Positions 36,641-46,424 of a stretch of 64,000 nucleotides of DNA are shown piece by piece (position 1 is the stretch's first letter; every line of letters starts with the position of its first letter). Origin of the DNA: Mesorhizobium sp. M4B.F.Ca.ET.058.02.1.1. Its GTDB lineage: Bacteria > Pseudomonadota > Alphaproteobacteria > Rhizobiales > Rhizobiaceae. A model generated the notes under the pieces. The model was given only the letters and a program-made list of their open reading frames with translations, ran no database searches and was not told where the DNA came from. Location of the stretch: contig NZ_CP034450.1 of the NCBI RefSeq assembly GCF_003952505.1, positions 4,526,001 through 4,590,000 on the forward strand, read 5' to 3'. A program made the position numbers and the translations under genes.

Positions 36641-36785
36641 CAGCTTCCCGGTGTCAAATCCAAACCGTGGTCGGCGATCCCACCAAGGTGGGAAGGCAGC
36701 GCTGACATAGCCGAACGTCGATCAAGTCACGATCAACGATTGCCTCATGTCACATGCCCTGCGGGACTGAAAAACGGAGAAGAAC

Positions 36786-37982
36786 ATGTGCGATGCAAAA
36801 CTGAAGACCGTGCTTTCGCTCTTCTCGCCGGTGGCCAGCAAATTAGATGCTCTCTCGTCCAACGGACCAGCGACGGATGCAAATTACGTTAAGCTAAATA
36901 CGAACGAGAACCCGTTTCCGTTGCCGAAGAGCGTAATGCAAAGTGCAATTGCTGCGATCGAACACCATTATCTTTATCCGGAAGACGACAATCTCAGCTT
37001 AAGGGCAGCTGCCTCCGACGCTTACGGATTTTCCAAAGATCAGGTGATTGCCGGCAACGGTTCGTCGGAACTGCTCGGACTCATCTACAGAGCTTTCCTC
37101 GCCCCAGGAGATACAGTGGCGATGCTGTCGCCCGGATTTTCGTTCAACCGTAAACTTGCCATGTTACAGGGTGCCGAGTTTCTCGAAATCGCATCGAGCG
37201 AAGCTCATCCCCTGCCGATAGAAAAACTTCTGTCCGGCCCCGCAAAAGACGCGAAGTTCATTCTGTTGGCTAATCCGAACAATCCGACCGGAACATTCGT
37301 GCCGGTGGCCGAAATCGAACGCCTTGTGGAGCAAGCAGATCGCTTGATCGTCTTGGATGAGGCCTACGTTGACTTCGCACCCGACCATGCCCTGCGCCTC
37401 GTCAATAGACATCCGAATCTTTTGATCTTGAGGACTTTTTCAAAGAGCTATGCTGCCGCTGGCGTGCGAGTCGGCTTCGGTTTCGGTCACCCAGAAATCA
37501 TTGGCAGGCTGCGCAACATCCAGAATGTCTTCAACATGAACGTGATCGGGCAGGCGGTCGGGAAAAGCATTCTTGCGCATCGCCACGCCTACGAAGAGAA
37601 CCACAGGCACATCAAGCATGAACGACAGCGAGTGACCCTGGCGCTGTTGCAACTTGGCTTTTCCGTAACACCCTCCCACGCAAACTTTTTGCTGGCCCGT
37701 GTGCCGGCGGGACAGGAGGGCTCATGCTGGCAAGCCGCGTTGAAAGAGCAGAAGATCCTCATCGCCAGCTTTCCTGACATAGATTTGAAGAACTGCATTC
37801 GCGTCAGCATTGGTAGCACAGAGCAGATGGACAAATTCCTTGCTGCCGCCAAACACGTCTGTATGAACTTTAAGAGGAATCGCGGTGTGCGCAAGCATGA
37901 AGTCAATTCACATTGCATTGGAAATGTATTAAGTAATAAGTGTCGATGTGTTATAAGTTATGATGTTTCCAATAGTGGATAA
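36786..37982 (+). CDS. HisC-family PLP aminotransferase (y4wE-like)
   Basis: A 398-residue class I/II aminotransferase of the histidinol-phosphate type: KLNTNENPFPLPKSV start, GNGSSELLGLIYRAFL, LANPNNPTGTFVP, DEAYVDFA, and LRTFSKSYAAAGVRVGF with the PLP lysine. The tail after about residue 355 is a non-conserved extension. Followed by an LLM monooxygenase, it matches the y4wE-y4wF pair of Rhizobium NGR234, a locus linked to indole-3-acetic acid synthesis and flavonoid control. ATG 36786 follows GGAGAAGAAC. I see no good nod box upstream. Confidence 0.82.
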   Translation: MCDAKLKTVLSLFSPVASKLDALSSNGPATDANYVKLNTNENPFPLPKSVMQSAIAAIEHHYLYPEDDNLSLRAAASDAYGFSKDQVIAGNGSSELLGLIYRAFLAPGDTVAMLSPGFSFNRKLAMLQGAEFLEIASSEAHPLPIEKLLSGPAKDAKFILLANPNNPTGTFVPVAEIERLVEQADRLIVLDEAYVDFAPDHALRLVNRHPNLLILRTFSKSYAAAGVRVGFGFGHPEIIGRLRNIQNVFNMNVIGQAVGKSILAHRHAYEENHRHIKHERQRVTLALLQLGFSVTPSHANFLLARVPAGQEGSCWQAALKEQKILIASFPDIDLKNCIRVSIGSTEQMDKFLAAAKHVCMNFKRNRGVRKHEVNSHCIGNVLSNKCRCVISYDVSNSG

Positions 37983-38009
37983 ATCATAGGTAATTTGGAG
38001 AATAATTAA

Positions 38010-39044
38010 TTGACGAAAATTTTCGCTTCGGGCCTAACCTTCGGCATCTTCGATCATCTGGACGAAAACGGCGATGACATCGCCCAACAATATGCAGATC
38101 GGCTGAGCCTAGCAGAAGCGTGCGATGGCTATGGCTTTTATGCGTATCATCTCGCAGAGCACCACTGTACGCCACATGGCAGAGGTCCATCACCGAATTT
38201 GTTCTTAGCGAGCGTCGCCCAGCGAACCCGCAGTCTTCGTGTTGGTCCCATGGTAATGCTACTTGCGCTCTATCATCCGCTGCGTGCCTTCGAGGAGATC
38301 TGCATGCTTGATCAGTTGAGCGGCGGCAGGCTTGAACTCGGCATAGGGCGCGGCTCTGCTCCGACTGAATTGGGATACTTCGGGGTTGCTGTAGAAGCAG
38401 CACCAGAACAGTACACGGAGGCCAGCGAGATTCTCATCAATGCGATGAAAGGCGGGACGCTTTCTTATGAGGGCCGCCACTTTGAGTTGAAAGACGTTCC
38501 GCTGACGTTGAGACCTCACCAATATCCCCAGCCGCCGACATGGATCGCCACCAATCGACCCGAGCCGGCTAGCTGGGCCGCCGCGAATGGGGCAAACATC
38601 GCCTGCGTCGGACCTTCCACTTCTGTTCGCAGCGTTACCGACGCGTTCCGCGCCGCCCGAATTCACGATGCTGACATTGGCCACCAAGCGCCATTTCTTG
38701 GATTGCTCCGAATGGTGGTGATAGGGCGTTCTGAAACAGATGCGTATTTGCTCGCAGCACCTGCCTATGAACGATGGCTCAAGAGCTTCAAATTTCTATA
38801 CGAACTAAATGCCATTCCCACTCCACCAAACTTGCCTTTGAACTTCGATGCAGCAATTGAAAGTGAATTGTGCGTCGTGGGAACGGCAGCTTCTGTCCGA
38901 AAAGCTCTCCTTGATCAGCTGGAAGAGGCAGGTGCTAATTATCTTCTGTGTCAACTGGCATTTGGGGATTTGCCGCTGGATGCCTCGCTATACACCGCAT
39001 CGACCATTCGATCCGAAATCATGGCTCGAGTTGCCGCATCGTGA
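38010..39044 (+). CDS. Luciferase-like (LLM) monooxygenase (y4wF-like)
   Basis: A 344-residue luciferase-fold enzyme: ASGLTFGIFDHLDENGDDIA, YHLAEHHCTPHGRGPSPNLF, LRVGPMVMLLALYHPLRAFE and GRLELGIGRGSAPTELGYFG. Flavin-dependent oxygenase with unknown substrate. The start is TTG 38010 with GGAG upstream. It lies 27 bases after the aminotransferase, so the two form an operon; in NGR234 y4wE/y4wF are required for part of IAA production. A y4wG homologue is not present in the window. Confidence 0.8.
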   Translation: MTKIFASGLTFGIFDHLDENGDDIAQQYADRLSLAEACDGYGFYAYHLAEHHCTPHGRGPSPNLFLASVAQRTRSLRVGPMVMLLALYHPLRAFEEICMLDQLSGGRLELGIGRGSAPTELGYFGVAVEAAPEQYTEASEILINAMKGGTLSYEGRHFELKDVPLTLRPHQYPQPPTWIATNRPEPASWAAANGANIACVGPSTSVRSVTDAFRAARIHDADIGHQAPFLGLLRMVVIGRSETDAYLLAAPAYERWLKSFKFLYELNAIPTPPNLPLNFDAAIESELCVVGTAASVRKALLDQLEEAGANYLLCQLAFGDLPLDASLYTASTIRSEIMARVAAS

Positions 39045-39145
39045 ATCCGTTGTGTGATTGGAGGAGCAGCGGCAGCGCTGCTGCTCATTCCGAAACGGTT
39101 GTGGGGGCCGGACTCTTGTGTCAGGCGTAAACACTAGGCCGGTGC

Positions 39146-39939
39146 TTGGTCGCCGACCGCGATACTGCAGCCCTCGCCCATTTCAGTCCCGATGACATTC
39201 CTGCCGCGACGGTTGCAGTGCCGCACTCCGCAAATTCCCCATACAGAAACAGACTTCTTGGCCTGCTCGACCAGCAGGATGGGTCCCTGCTCTCGCCGGA
39301 TCTGGAGCACGTCGAACTGGCACTGAGCGATCGCCTTGAACAGCAAGGCAGGCCGATCAACTTCGTGTACTTCATAGAGGAGGGCTTCGGCTCTATCATC
39401 GCCAAAATGGCGCCCGGCCGGGATGCCGAAGCCGGCATTCTGGGCCACAAAGGCATGACAGGAACGGTTGTCGTCCTCGGCGACAATCTGGCGCCGCATG
39501 ATTGCGTCGTCCAGCTCGCCGGAGAGGCGATGCGCATTCCGATAGCCCCCTTTCATGAGGCACTCGAGCAAAGTCCCACCCTGCGGCTGTTTCTTCTGCG
39601 CTTCGTGCAATGCCTGATGGTGCAGACCAGCTACACCGCTCTCACGCGAACGCCCGCCAGGGGCTCGAAAGCCGTCTCGTCCGATGGCTGCTGTTGTGTG
39701 AGGATCGCGCTGGCCCCGAGCTGAAACTCACGCGCGAATTCCTGTCGATCATGCTCGGCGTGAGGCGGCCGGGCGTAACCGTCGCCATCGAGGTCCTGGA
39801 AGGCAATGGCTTGATCCGCGCCACGTGCGGCAAGATCGTCATCCGTGATTGGGAAGGACTGATCAAACTGGCCGATGGCAGCTATGGCCCACCGGAAGCC
39901 GAGTACGAAAGGCTTATCGGTAGCAGTCCACTCCGCTGA
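39146..39939 (+). pseudogene. Crp/Fnr-family regulator with a frameshift
   Basis: N-terminal cyclic-nucleotide-fold part in one frame: RLLGLLDQQDGSLLSPDLEH, VYFIEEGFGSIIAKM, RIPIAPFHEALEQSP. From about 39645 the frame changes and reads NARQGLESRLVRWLLLCEDR, LTREFLSIMLGVRRPGVTVA (winged HTH) to the stop at 39939. Two extra bases near 39643 explain the break. Together they make a normal ~260-residue regulator of the kind common in rhizobia. Start TTG 39146 is uncertain. Confidence 0.75.
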
Positions 39940-39983
39940 AGGCTGTAGGGACCCTCGACAGCAGTGAGCCCATAGGAGATCAC

Positions 39984-40319
39984 ATGGCCGCCCTTTCCCT
40001 TAATTATTTTGACGTACGCAACAATGATCGGCTCTTTTCCGACACTGAAGGGACATGGTTAGCCGGCGGCATGGATTCCGTCAGGCTCGAGGCTTTCGCC
40101 GCGCTGACAGACTATGCGCGGGAAGTCACCCCCACCGTCATTTGCCGCCGCCTTACCGTTGAAGCCCGCGACGAAGACAGCAAGCCGCTCTTGGAAGCTG
40201 TTATGGACGTGGTCATCGGGGTCGTTTGTCTCAGACGACCCCGAACAGCCAAAGCGCTAAAAAAACGCCGAGCGCCAGCTCGGATGCCTTCCGGTGAACC
40301 GATCTGCGGGGCCGACTAG
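39984..40319 (+). CDS. DUF6894-like small protein, probably altered C-terminus
   Basis: A 111-residue frame. The first ~75 residues (LNYFDVRNNDRLFSDTEGTW, then RLEAFAALTDYAREV) resemble the small DUF6894 proteins common in Rhizobiales, function unknown. The last 30 residues are Arg/Lys-rich and overlap a perfect inverted repeat at 40217-40243, so the real end may have been lost. Confidence 0.5.
   Translation: MAALSLNYFDVRNNDRLFSDTEGTWLAGGMDSVRLEAFAALTDYAREVTPTVICRRLTVEARDEDSKPLLEAVMDVVIGVVCLRRPRTAKALKKRRAPARMPSGEPICGAD
40217..40243. repeat. Perfect inverted repeat, 9-base arms
   Basis: CGGGGTCGT-TTGTCTCAG-ACGACCCCG. Stable hairpin without a following T run, so not a typical intrinsic terminator. 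Inside the 3' part of the DUF6894-like frame. Confidence 0.6.
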
Positions 40320-40600
40320 TCCTCTCGAACATCGGTCAGAGTGGCATGGCGCAGCCCGCCCTCGCCTTTCAGGAAGCTGATGTGGCCGACCAGGCCGGGC
40401 TTGATCCACTGCGCGTTCGGCTTCTTGATCGGAATTCCTTTGCGCGCCCGGCCGGGCATCCGGCGACGCGCTCGTAGAGCCGTTCCTTCATGGCGCGGTT
40501 CAGACCGATCACCGCGGCCCCGACATATTTTCGTGAGCCGTCGGCCTTGGCCATGAGAGCCATCGGCGCGGCGAGTAACCCTGAGGGTCTCGAGCTGCAT
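40316..40600 (-). pseudogene. 3' remnant of an ATP-dependent DNA ligase (LigD type)
   Basis: Minus strand, two frames. ALMAKADGSRKYVGAAVIGL then, one frame over, IKKPNAQWIKPGLVGHISFL and KGEGGLRHATLTDVRED. This is the C-terminal OB-fold of LigD/LigC ligases (pattern W-x-KPGL and LRHAT). The catalytic domain is missing. Only a scar of a non-homologous end-joining gene. Confidence 0.7.
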
Positions 40601-40826
40601 CAGCATGGAGAGCCTGCCTATAACGGACCCCGTGCCGTCGTCGCGCTTTCCGAAGAAGTCGTCCGCCCACGGCAACCAGAGCGTCCTATCGAGGACAAAG
40701 CATGTTTGCCTGCGGCATTCTGAATCACATCCGAGACGAGGGTTGCCAGCTAATGGGTGGGCAGGCAGGGTGGCGCGCCAACGGCACACGGCCGCACGAT
40801 GTAATGCAAATAGTACGAGGAAACCG

Positions 40827-41600
40827 ATGCCCCCCATCACCCGTCGTCATGCCCTCTGCGCGCTCGCAGCCCTTTTTGGTGGAAAACACGCCCATGCTCA
40901 AACTTCTGTACAAGGCGGGCTCGATATCGTCCGCGGCAAGCGGACCACGTCTAAAGAGCATCCTTGGTACGTCGAACTCAATATTGTCACAGAGGATAAA
41001 ATTGTCAGAGAGGATAAATCTTATCTATGCGGTGGAGTGGTGATCGGAGACCAATGGATCCTCACAGCGGCACACTGTTTAGCGGGTGCAACCAAGGTCG
41101 AGGCCTTTGTGAAGAATGGCGTTTCGTTAGATGTAACGGACTTTATTGTTCACGAAGAATATGTCGCGAAGACATTCAAACATGATCTGGCGCTCGTGCG
41201 GGTGCGCAGTACGCTACCCGCAGTGGCCATTCCCCTTGCTACCCCCCGGATGGACATTCCTAATGGCGAGCTCCTTACCGTGACGGGTAAGGGAGTTACA
41301 CGACATGGTGGAGAGGAATCAGAAGAGCTCCGAGAGGGCAAGGTCCCATACGTCGACAACAAAACGTGCAGCCGCAAATATGGGGAGGAGATCTTTCCTG
41401 GGATGATGTGCGCCGGAACCGAAAGCGGCGGGACCGATCCTTGCCAAGGGGACAGTGGAGGTCCTCTGACCAAAGCCCATGGCAAAAACCCTATCTTGGT
41501 TGGAATTGTCTCGAGTGGGGCCGGTTGCGGAAGGACATACGGTGTGTATACGCGCGTGTCGTATTATCGCGAGTGGATCACGAAACATACCGGTGACTGA
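40827..41600 (+). CDS. Secreted trypsin-like (S1) serine protease
   Basis: A 257-residue protein. Residues 1-24 form an export signal with twin Arg (ITRRHALCALAALFGG, AHA). The chymotrypsin fold has His83 (LTAAHC), Asp120 (HDLALVRV) and Ser210 (CQGDSGGPL), with GVYTRVSYYREWI at the C-terminus. Asp-204-like residue in GTDPCQGDSGGP suggests trypsin-type specificity for Arg/Lys. The mature N-terminus would follow IVRGKRTT. GAGGAAACC precedes ATG 40827. Such animal-type trypsins are uncommon in rhizobia. It stands alone among pseudogenes but appears intact. Confidence 0.88.
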   Translation: MPPITRRHALCALAALFGGKHAHAQTSVQGGLDIVRGKRTTSKEHPWYVELNIVTEDKIVREDKSYLCGGVVIGDQWILTAAHCLAGATKVEAFVKNGVSLDVTDFIVHEEYVAKTFKHDLALVRVRSTLPAVAIPLATPRMDIPNGELLTVTGKGVTRHGGEESEELREGKVPYVDNKTCSRKYGEEIFPGMMCAGTESGGTDPCQGDSGGPLTKAHGKNPILVGIVSSGAGCGRTYGVYTRVSYYREWITKHTGD

Positions 41601-41761
41601 GGGGGCGAGTCGGGATGCGTGCAGGGTGGAAAGTTCACGTTGCCGCGTATCCGAACGCGCAGAATGTCCAGACTAATCGGAGTTCATCTAACAGGTATCC
41701 TGACCATGTCCCATGAAGGCTGTGCAGGCTAGGAAGCCCCGAGGCACCCGCGCCTGGCTCA

Positions 41762-42117
41762 TCAGCGGAGCTGGGGGCTCTGATTAGACCCGCCGGAGAT
41801 CAGGGCGGCGGGCTCTATCCAGCGGCACTGTATGACGCCAAGTCCAAACGCAAATTTGATGACGACGTGCGCGATAGCGGGCTTGGGGATTTTGTCGAGG
41901 CGGTCGAAGCCACCCCTCACGCCCTTGGCTAAGAAACCAAGCCTTCTTCAGCTTCCAAGAGACCGAGCACAGTGGTGCCAGAGTGGTCGGTCGAGGCATG
42001 CTGGCGAATGCGCGACAAAAGCAGCTTGTGGCCATAGAAGGCAGCGACACAAGCAAGACTGGTCGCCCCGCAATCGGTGATATCGCGCTGCTTAAACTTG
42101 CTGACCTTGCTTGACAT
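41762..42117 (-). pseudogene. Truncated peptidase C39 domain of a bacteriocin-type ABC exporter
   Basis: From ATG 42117: SSKVSKFKQRDITDCGATSL (Q-x-D-x2-DCGA, the Cys protease motif of C39) and LLLSRIRQH. The frame breaks near 41937 and continues as FLAKGVRGGFDRLDKIPKPA then AHVV (the catalytic His region). The membrane and ATPase domains are absent. This is the head of a peptidase-containing ABC transporter. Confidence 0.75.
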
Positions 42118-42175
42118 GGCGGCTCGCTGACTGTCTGGAAATTGAAGATTAGTCGCCCGCGTAGAGCGGATTGAG

Positions 42176-43030
42176 CTAATCGTCGACTTTATCATAGAGG
42201 AGTTGCAGCAAAGTGCGGCCTGCAACGAGAAAGCGTGCCCAAACGGTAATGCCTTTCTTCAGGTGAGCGATGCCCCCGTTCTTAAGGACGAGTTGGTTGC
42301 GAGACAGCGCAAGGGGGACCTTGAAGAAGGGCTCCCGCCGTGGAGAATGGAGTCCTGCGCCACGTTGAGCACCTTGGCGTCAGTGACACCCCATTGATTG
42401 TAGTTTGTAGGCATCGATTTGGATATGCACCGACTGGCCCGGGTGCACAAAAGCGATGTCTTTGGGGGGAACGTAGATTTCCACCACCAGTTCGGTACCG
42501 GCGAAACCCAACCGACGTTTTGCCCGGCCTGTACGTAGCTGCCGGAAGTGAGGCCTGAGAATTGCTCAAGAGTACTGGGGCTCGAATATGAGTCAGATCC
42601 CGCTCGTTCTCGAGCTCATGCAAAGTGGCCGTGAGCTCCTTGAGGCGCAGGTTGATGTCGAAGAGTTGCTGGTTTCATTCGGCGATTTTTCGCCGGGCCA
42701 GGATCTCGCCCTGGAGCTCAATGTTGTGGAGGGCGAAAGTCTTTTCTTCAACAGTTTTCGCGGGCGCTGCAGAAGCCGAAAGCAGTCGCTTGGCACGGTC
42801 GAGTTCCGCTGCGGCATTGGTGCGGGCGTATTCGTTTTCCCGCAACAAGTTGAGGAAATGCGCGCGGTCAGCTTTGGCGGATTCGGTCGAGAGGCGGATC
42901 GGGTCCTTGGCCTGCGTGCCGGAGGAGATCAGGTTTTCGAGATCACCGGCAAGATCGCTCCTTGCGACCCATGCTCGCTCCAATCGGGCTGTGCGGAAAT
43001 TCTCCCGGTTCACAAAATTGAGTCGCTGGA
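42176..43030 (-). pseudogene. HlyD-type membrane-fusion protein remnant
   Basis: Minus strand. A coiled-coil segment, RTNAAAELDRAKRLLSASAA, then after a stop LRLKELTATLHELENERDLT and HIRAP, the typical HlyD barrel-sandwich return, then in other frames KDIAFVHPGQSVHIQIDAY and ITVWARFLVAGRTLLQLLYD. Several stops and shifts. It lies directly upstream of the C39 remnant, so both are parts of one lost type I export system. Confidence 0.72.
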
Positions 43031-43090
43031 GTAGTGGGGGCGCAGAGAAATCTCCGGTCGCAGCCTTACCCGGTCAAAACAAGGATACCA

Positions 43091-43792
43091 ATGATGAAGA
43101 CTCTCGCCGTCTGCTCTGGCGGATTGGACTCCGTTTCCCTTGCTCACATGGTGGCAGCGGAGCACGAACTCACCGGCCTTCTATCTTTCGACTATGGCCA
43201 ACGGCACAGGAAGGAATTGGGCTTCGCCGCTCTTTGCGCGCAGCGACTGAAGGTCCCGCACCAGATCATCGACATCGGCGAAATCGGCCGTGGCCTTTCC
43301 GGCTCAGCGCTGACCGACAGTGTCGACGTGCCGGACGGCCACTACGCCGAAGACACGATGAAGATTACGGTGGTGCCGAACCGCAATGCCATCATGTTGG
43401 CAATCGCCTTCGGTCTCGCCGCCGCCCACAACGCCGAAGCGGTGGCGGCGGCCATGCATGGTGGGGACCACTTCATCTATCCCGATTGCCGTCCGGCCTT
43501 CATTGAAGCTTTCCAGACAATGCAAGACCGCGCGCTCGACGGCTATGCGCAGATACGCCTCTATGCACCGTATGTGAATCTCGGAAAAGCTGACATTGTT
43601 GCGGATGGCGCAAGATACGGCACCCCGTTTGCCGAGACCTGGTCCTGTTACAAGGGCGGCGTGCGTCACTGCGGACGATGCGGGACCTGCGTCGAGCGGC
43701 GCGAAGCGTTCCATCTCGCCGGGCACGCTGATCCCACCGACTACGAGGACGCCGATTTCTGGCTCGAGGCGCTGCGCAGGAGGCGCGCGTAA
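43091..43792 (+). CDS. queC: QueC, 7-cyano-7-deazaguanine (preQ0) synthase
   Basis: A 233-residue ATP-dependent enzyme. CSGGLDSVSLAH is the PP-loop, FDYGQRHRKEL and VPNRNAIMLAIA are family blocks, and CYKGGVRHCGRCGTCVERR holds the zinc cysteines. It converts carboxy-deazaguanine to preQ0. ATG 43091 or 43094. Its TAA overlaps the queD ATG (TAATG). First gene of queC-queD-queE. Confidence 0.95.
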   Translation: MMKTLAVCSGGLDSVSLAHMVAAEHELTGLLSFDYGQRHRKELGFAALCAQRLKVPHQIIDIGEIGRGLSGSALTDSVDVPDGHYAEDTMKITVVPNRNAIMLAIAFGLAAAHNAEAVAAAMHGGDHFIYPDCRPAFIEAFQTMQDRALDGYAQIRLYAPYVNLGKADIVADGARYGTPFAETWSCYKGGVRHCGRCGTCVERREAFHLAGHADPTDYEDADFWLEALRRRRA

Positions 43793-44148
43793 TGTTCCAC
43801 ATCAGCAAGGAATTCCACTTCTCGGCCTCGCATCAGCTCACCTCCTTGCCTCCCAACCATCAATGTGCGCGCCTGCACGGGCATAACTATGTCGTCGTAG
43901 TGGAGCTGTCGGCCAAGGAACTGGACGCCCACGGCTTCGTGCGCGACTATCACGATCTGGCGCCGCTCAAACGCTACATTGACGAGAGCTTCGACCATCG
44001 GCACCTCAACGACGTGCTGGGACATGAGAAGGTCACGGCGGAATGCCTGGCCAGACATTTCTATGAATGGTGCAAGGCACGTCTGCCGCAGACCGCGGCC
44101 GTGCGCGTTAGCGAAACACCGAAAACTTGGGCGGAATACCGTCCGTGA
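43792..44148 (+). CDS. queD: QueD, 6-carboxytetrahydropterin synthase
   Basis: A 118-residue T-fold enzyme: [20 protein letters not shown] with GHNY gives the zinc histidines and catalytic Cys, and [10 protein letters not shown] the second His region. It makes carboxytetrahydropterin for preQ0. Overlaps queC by one base and queE by four (GTGA). Confidence 0.95.
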   Translation: MFHISKEFHFSASHQLTSLPPNHQCARLHGHNYVVVVELSAKELDAHGFVRDYHDLAPLKRYIDESFDHRHLNDVLGHEKVTAECLARHFYEWCKARLPQTAAVRVSETPKTWAEYRP

Positions 44149-44879
44149 CCGACATGCATCCCGTAATCCGTGTGAGCGAGATATTCGGGCCGACGATCCA
44201 GGGCGAGGGCGTGCTCATCGGCTTGCCGACGGTGTTCATCAGAACCGGCGGATGTGATTATCGCTGTTCATGGTGCGACAGCCTTCACGCGGTGGACAAT
44301 CAGTATCGCCATGAATGGCTACCGATGCCGATCGATGCCGTGTGGCAAACCGTCCATGCGCTTTCCGGCGGCAGGCCGGTTATGGTCTCCTTGTCAGGCG
44401 GCAACCCGGCCATTCAGCCGTTCGGTCCCCTCATAGAACGAGGCCATCGCGAGGGCTATCGTTTTGCACTGGAAACGCAGGGTTCCGTGGTGAGGGAGTG
44501 GTTTGCGGATCTTGACGTGCTGACCCTTAGCCCAAAGCCGCCGTCCAGCGAAATGACGACCCGTTGGGCTGCGTTTGAGGCGTGCCTCGAAGCGGCGCAA
44601 GAGAAGCCGCAAATCGTGCTCAAGCTCGTCGTTTTCGACGAGAGTGACTATGCCTACGCCAAAGAAGTCGCGGCGCGATATCCGCACCTTCCGATCTATC
44701 TGCAACCCGGCAATCACACGCCGCCGCGCCCCGGCAGTGAAGACGCCTCTGTCGACTTGGACGGAATAATGATGCGAATGGAATGGCTTGTCGAAAGGGT
44801 GACCAGCGACAGGTGGTTCGAAGCCCGCGTGTTGCCGCAGCTGCACGTTCTGCTTTGGGGTAACAAGAGGGCGGTCTAG
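44145..44879 (+). CDS. queE: QueE, 7-carboxy-7-deazaguanine synthase
   Basis: A 244-residue radical SAM enzyme. [20 protein letters not shown] is the family start, [10 protein letters not shown] the cluster motif (C-x3-C-x2-C), and [13 protein letters not shown] the SAM-binding part. GTG 44145 overlaps the queD stop; ATG 44154 is an alternative. A broken copy of its 3' end occurs near 46610-46820. Confidence 0.95.
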   Translation: MTDMHPVIRVSEIFGPTIQGEGVLIGLPTVFIRTGGCDYRCSWCDSLHAVDNQYRHEWLPMPIDAVWQTVHALSGGRPVMVSLSGGNPAIQPFGPLIERGHREGYRFALETQGSVVREWFADLDVLTLSPKPPSSEMTTRWAAFEACLEAAQEKPQIVLKLVVFDESDYAYAKEVAARYPHLPIYLQPGNHTPPRPGSEDASVDLDGIMMRMEWLVERVTSDRWFEARVLPQLHVLLWGNKRAV

Positions 44880-45725
44880 TCTGCGGCTTGCGTCGCACCG
44901 GAAGGCCGGGCTCCGACGGCTTGGCAGGCTCTCTTCGCGTGCCGAGTACAGCCGAGCTTTGTTCGCGCCAGCGGTCTCGCGATTGTGCGGCTGGAAACCG
45001 CCCGGACACCCGCTGCCGGCGTGTGTCACCTTGACTCCGATGAGCTGTCGTCACGCAAAGTTGAAATCCGCAAGAACTGGCCTTCTCGCCCCACCTGCTT
45101 GACTGTTTCCTCCGTCGCAAGCACGTCATCCCCTCATCCTTGTTCAGCTCTTATCGATGTATCTCATTGTCCGGCCTGACGCTCGACTGTCAGACACCAG
45201 AACGCCCAACGGGGCTGGCCCGCCGGTCAACGGCAGCTGCTAAACAGAACGGCGATGTGCATGGGAATGCATCCATTGCGTAAATGCCTTCCATAAAGAA
45301 GATCGATTTCCTCACTGGCCCAACGTGAAATATAGCAACGTCTTCGTGGCGTCGTCGGCTGCGTCAGGAGTAGCGATGAAAACGTATTGGGGTCGCCTGC
45401 GTCTCCTTGGGCGGCGAGTGTAAAGTGTAGCGATGCGGCCTCAGGCGCGAACGGCGAGCCGCGCAGTGATCACCTTCGCCTGTGCCTTTGCGGCGGGGGT
45501 CAAGCGCTGGTCTGCTCGAATTTTTATCGTCTAGCTGGTTGAAACTGCGTCCGTTGCGGGCTGCAGAAGCCGGCCGGCCGAGAAACGGCAGCCGCACTTA
45601 TAAAAGCACGCCAAGGCATGCGGGCATCCGTCAGTTGCAAAGGACAATAGTGGCCGCGCCGATTGGCCATCACGGGTCCATTAGGGCAGCCACCAACATC
45701 AGTTCGCAAGAGGAGCAAAAGCAAT
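44880..45725. other. No recognisable gene between queE and caaA
   Basis: About 850 bases. Frames are short and without family signals. No tRNA or insertion-sequence end seen. Confidence 0.45.
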
Positions 45726-46424
45726 ATGTATCGTCGTCACCTGATCAAAGGGTTGGTTGCGCTCGGCGCATGCCGGATTTGCGTTCAAGCCGCCCAAGCG
45801 ACCAGTGCCCATTGGGGATACACCGGTCCGGTCGGACCGGAGCACTGGGCTGATCTGGATAAGAAAAATTTCGTATGCTCTGCCGGCACGCAGCAATCGC
45901 CGATCGATATCAACAGCGCGGTCAAGGCGGATATCCCGCATATCGCCATCGGCTGGCACAAGGGCGGCGGCAATATGGTGAACAACGGCCACACCATTCA
46001 AATCAATATGCCACAAGGCAGCACGCTGACCCGCGGCGATCGTGTCTACGAACTGGTACAGTTCCATTTCCATGCGCCAAGCGAACATCACGTGGCGGGC
46101 AAGAGCTTCCCGCTGGAGGTGCATTTCGTTCACAAGGACACGCAAAGTGGTACTCTGGGCGTGCTGGGCGTCTTTTTAACGCCCGGCGCGACAAATGCCA
46201 GCTTTGCTGCCCTTGCTGCGGCCTTTCCCGAACTGCCGAATGGGGAGGTTACGATCGACGAGGTGAATCCCAACTGGCTTCTGCCAGCGTCGCTTGGCTA
46301 TTGGACTTATGAGGGCTCACTGACGACGCCGCCGTGCGCCGAAAACGTCGAGTGGATGGTGGCGATGGAACCGGTTGACGTTGATCCGGCAGACATCCAG
46401 CGATTTACCTCACTTTACCCGTGA
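45726..46424 (+). CDS. caaA: Alpha-type carbonic anhydrase, C-terminus shortened by a frameshift
   Basis: A 232-residue periplasmic enzyme: signal peptide (YRRHLIKGLVALGACRICVQ, AAQA), HWGYTGPVGPEHW, QSPIDI, zinc histidines in QFHFHAPSEHH and LEVHFVH, and YEGSLTTPPCAENVEW. It interconverts CO2 and bicarbonate. In M. loti a symbiosis-island alpha-CA (caaA) is expressed in nodules. Here TGA at 46422 cuts the protein after SLYP. Downstream, other frames read NARP and SPNRRFILRQS to 46477, the normal family end, so a base was lost near 46421 and one gained near 46437. About 18 residues are missing; activity may survive. GAGGAGC precedes ATG 45726. Confidence 0.9.
   Translation: MYRRHLIKGLVALGACRICVQAAQATSAHWGYTGPVGPEHWADLDKKNFVCSAGTQQSPIDINSAVKADIPHIAIGWHKGGGNMVNNGHTIQINMPQGSTLTRGDRVYELVQFHFHAPSEHHVAGKSFPLEVHFVHKDTQSGTLGVLGVFLTPGATNASFAALAAAFPELPNGEVTIDEVNPNWLLPASLGYWTYEGSLTTPPCAENVEWMVAMEPVDVDPADIQRFTSLYP

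Noticed and set aside
36690..36740. Possible degenerate nod box before the y4wE-like gene
   Set aside because: Repeated GATCAA pieces occur, but the AT-rich core and spacing of a nod box are absent.
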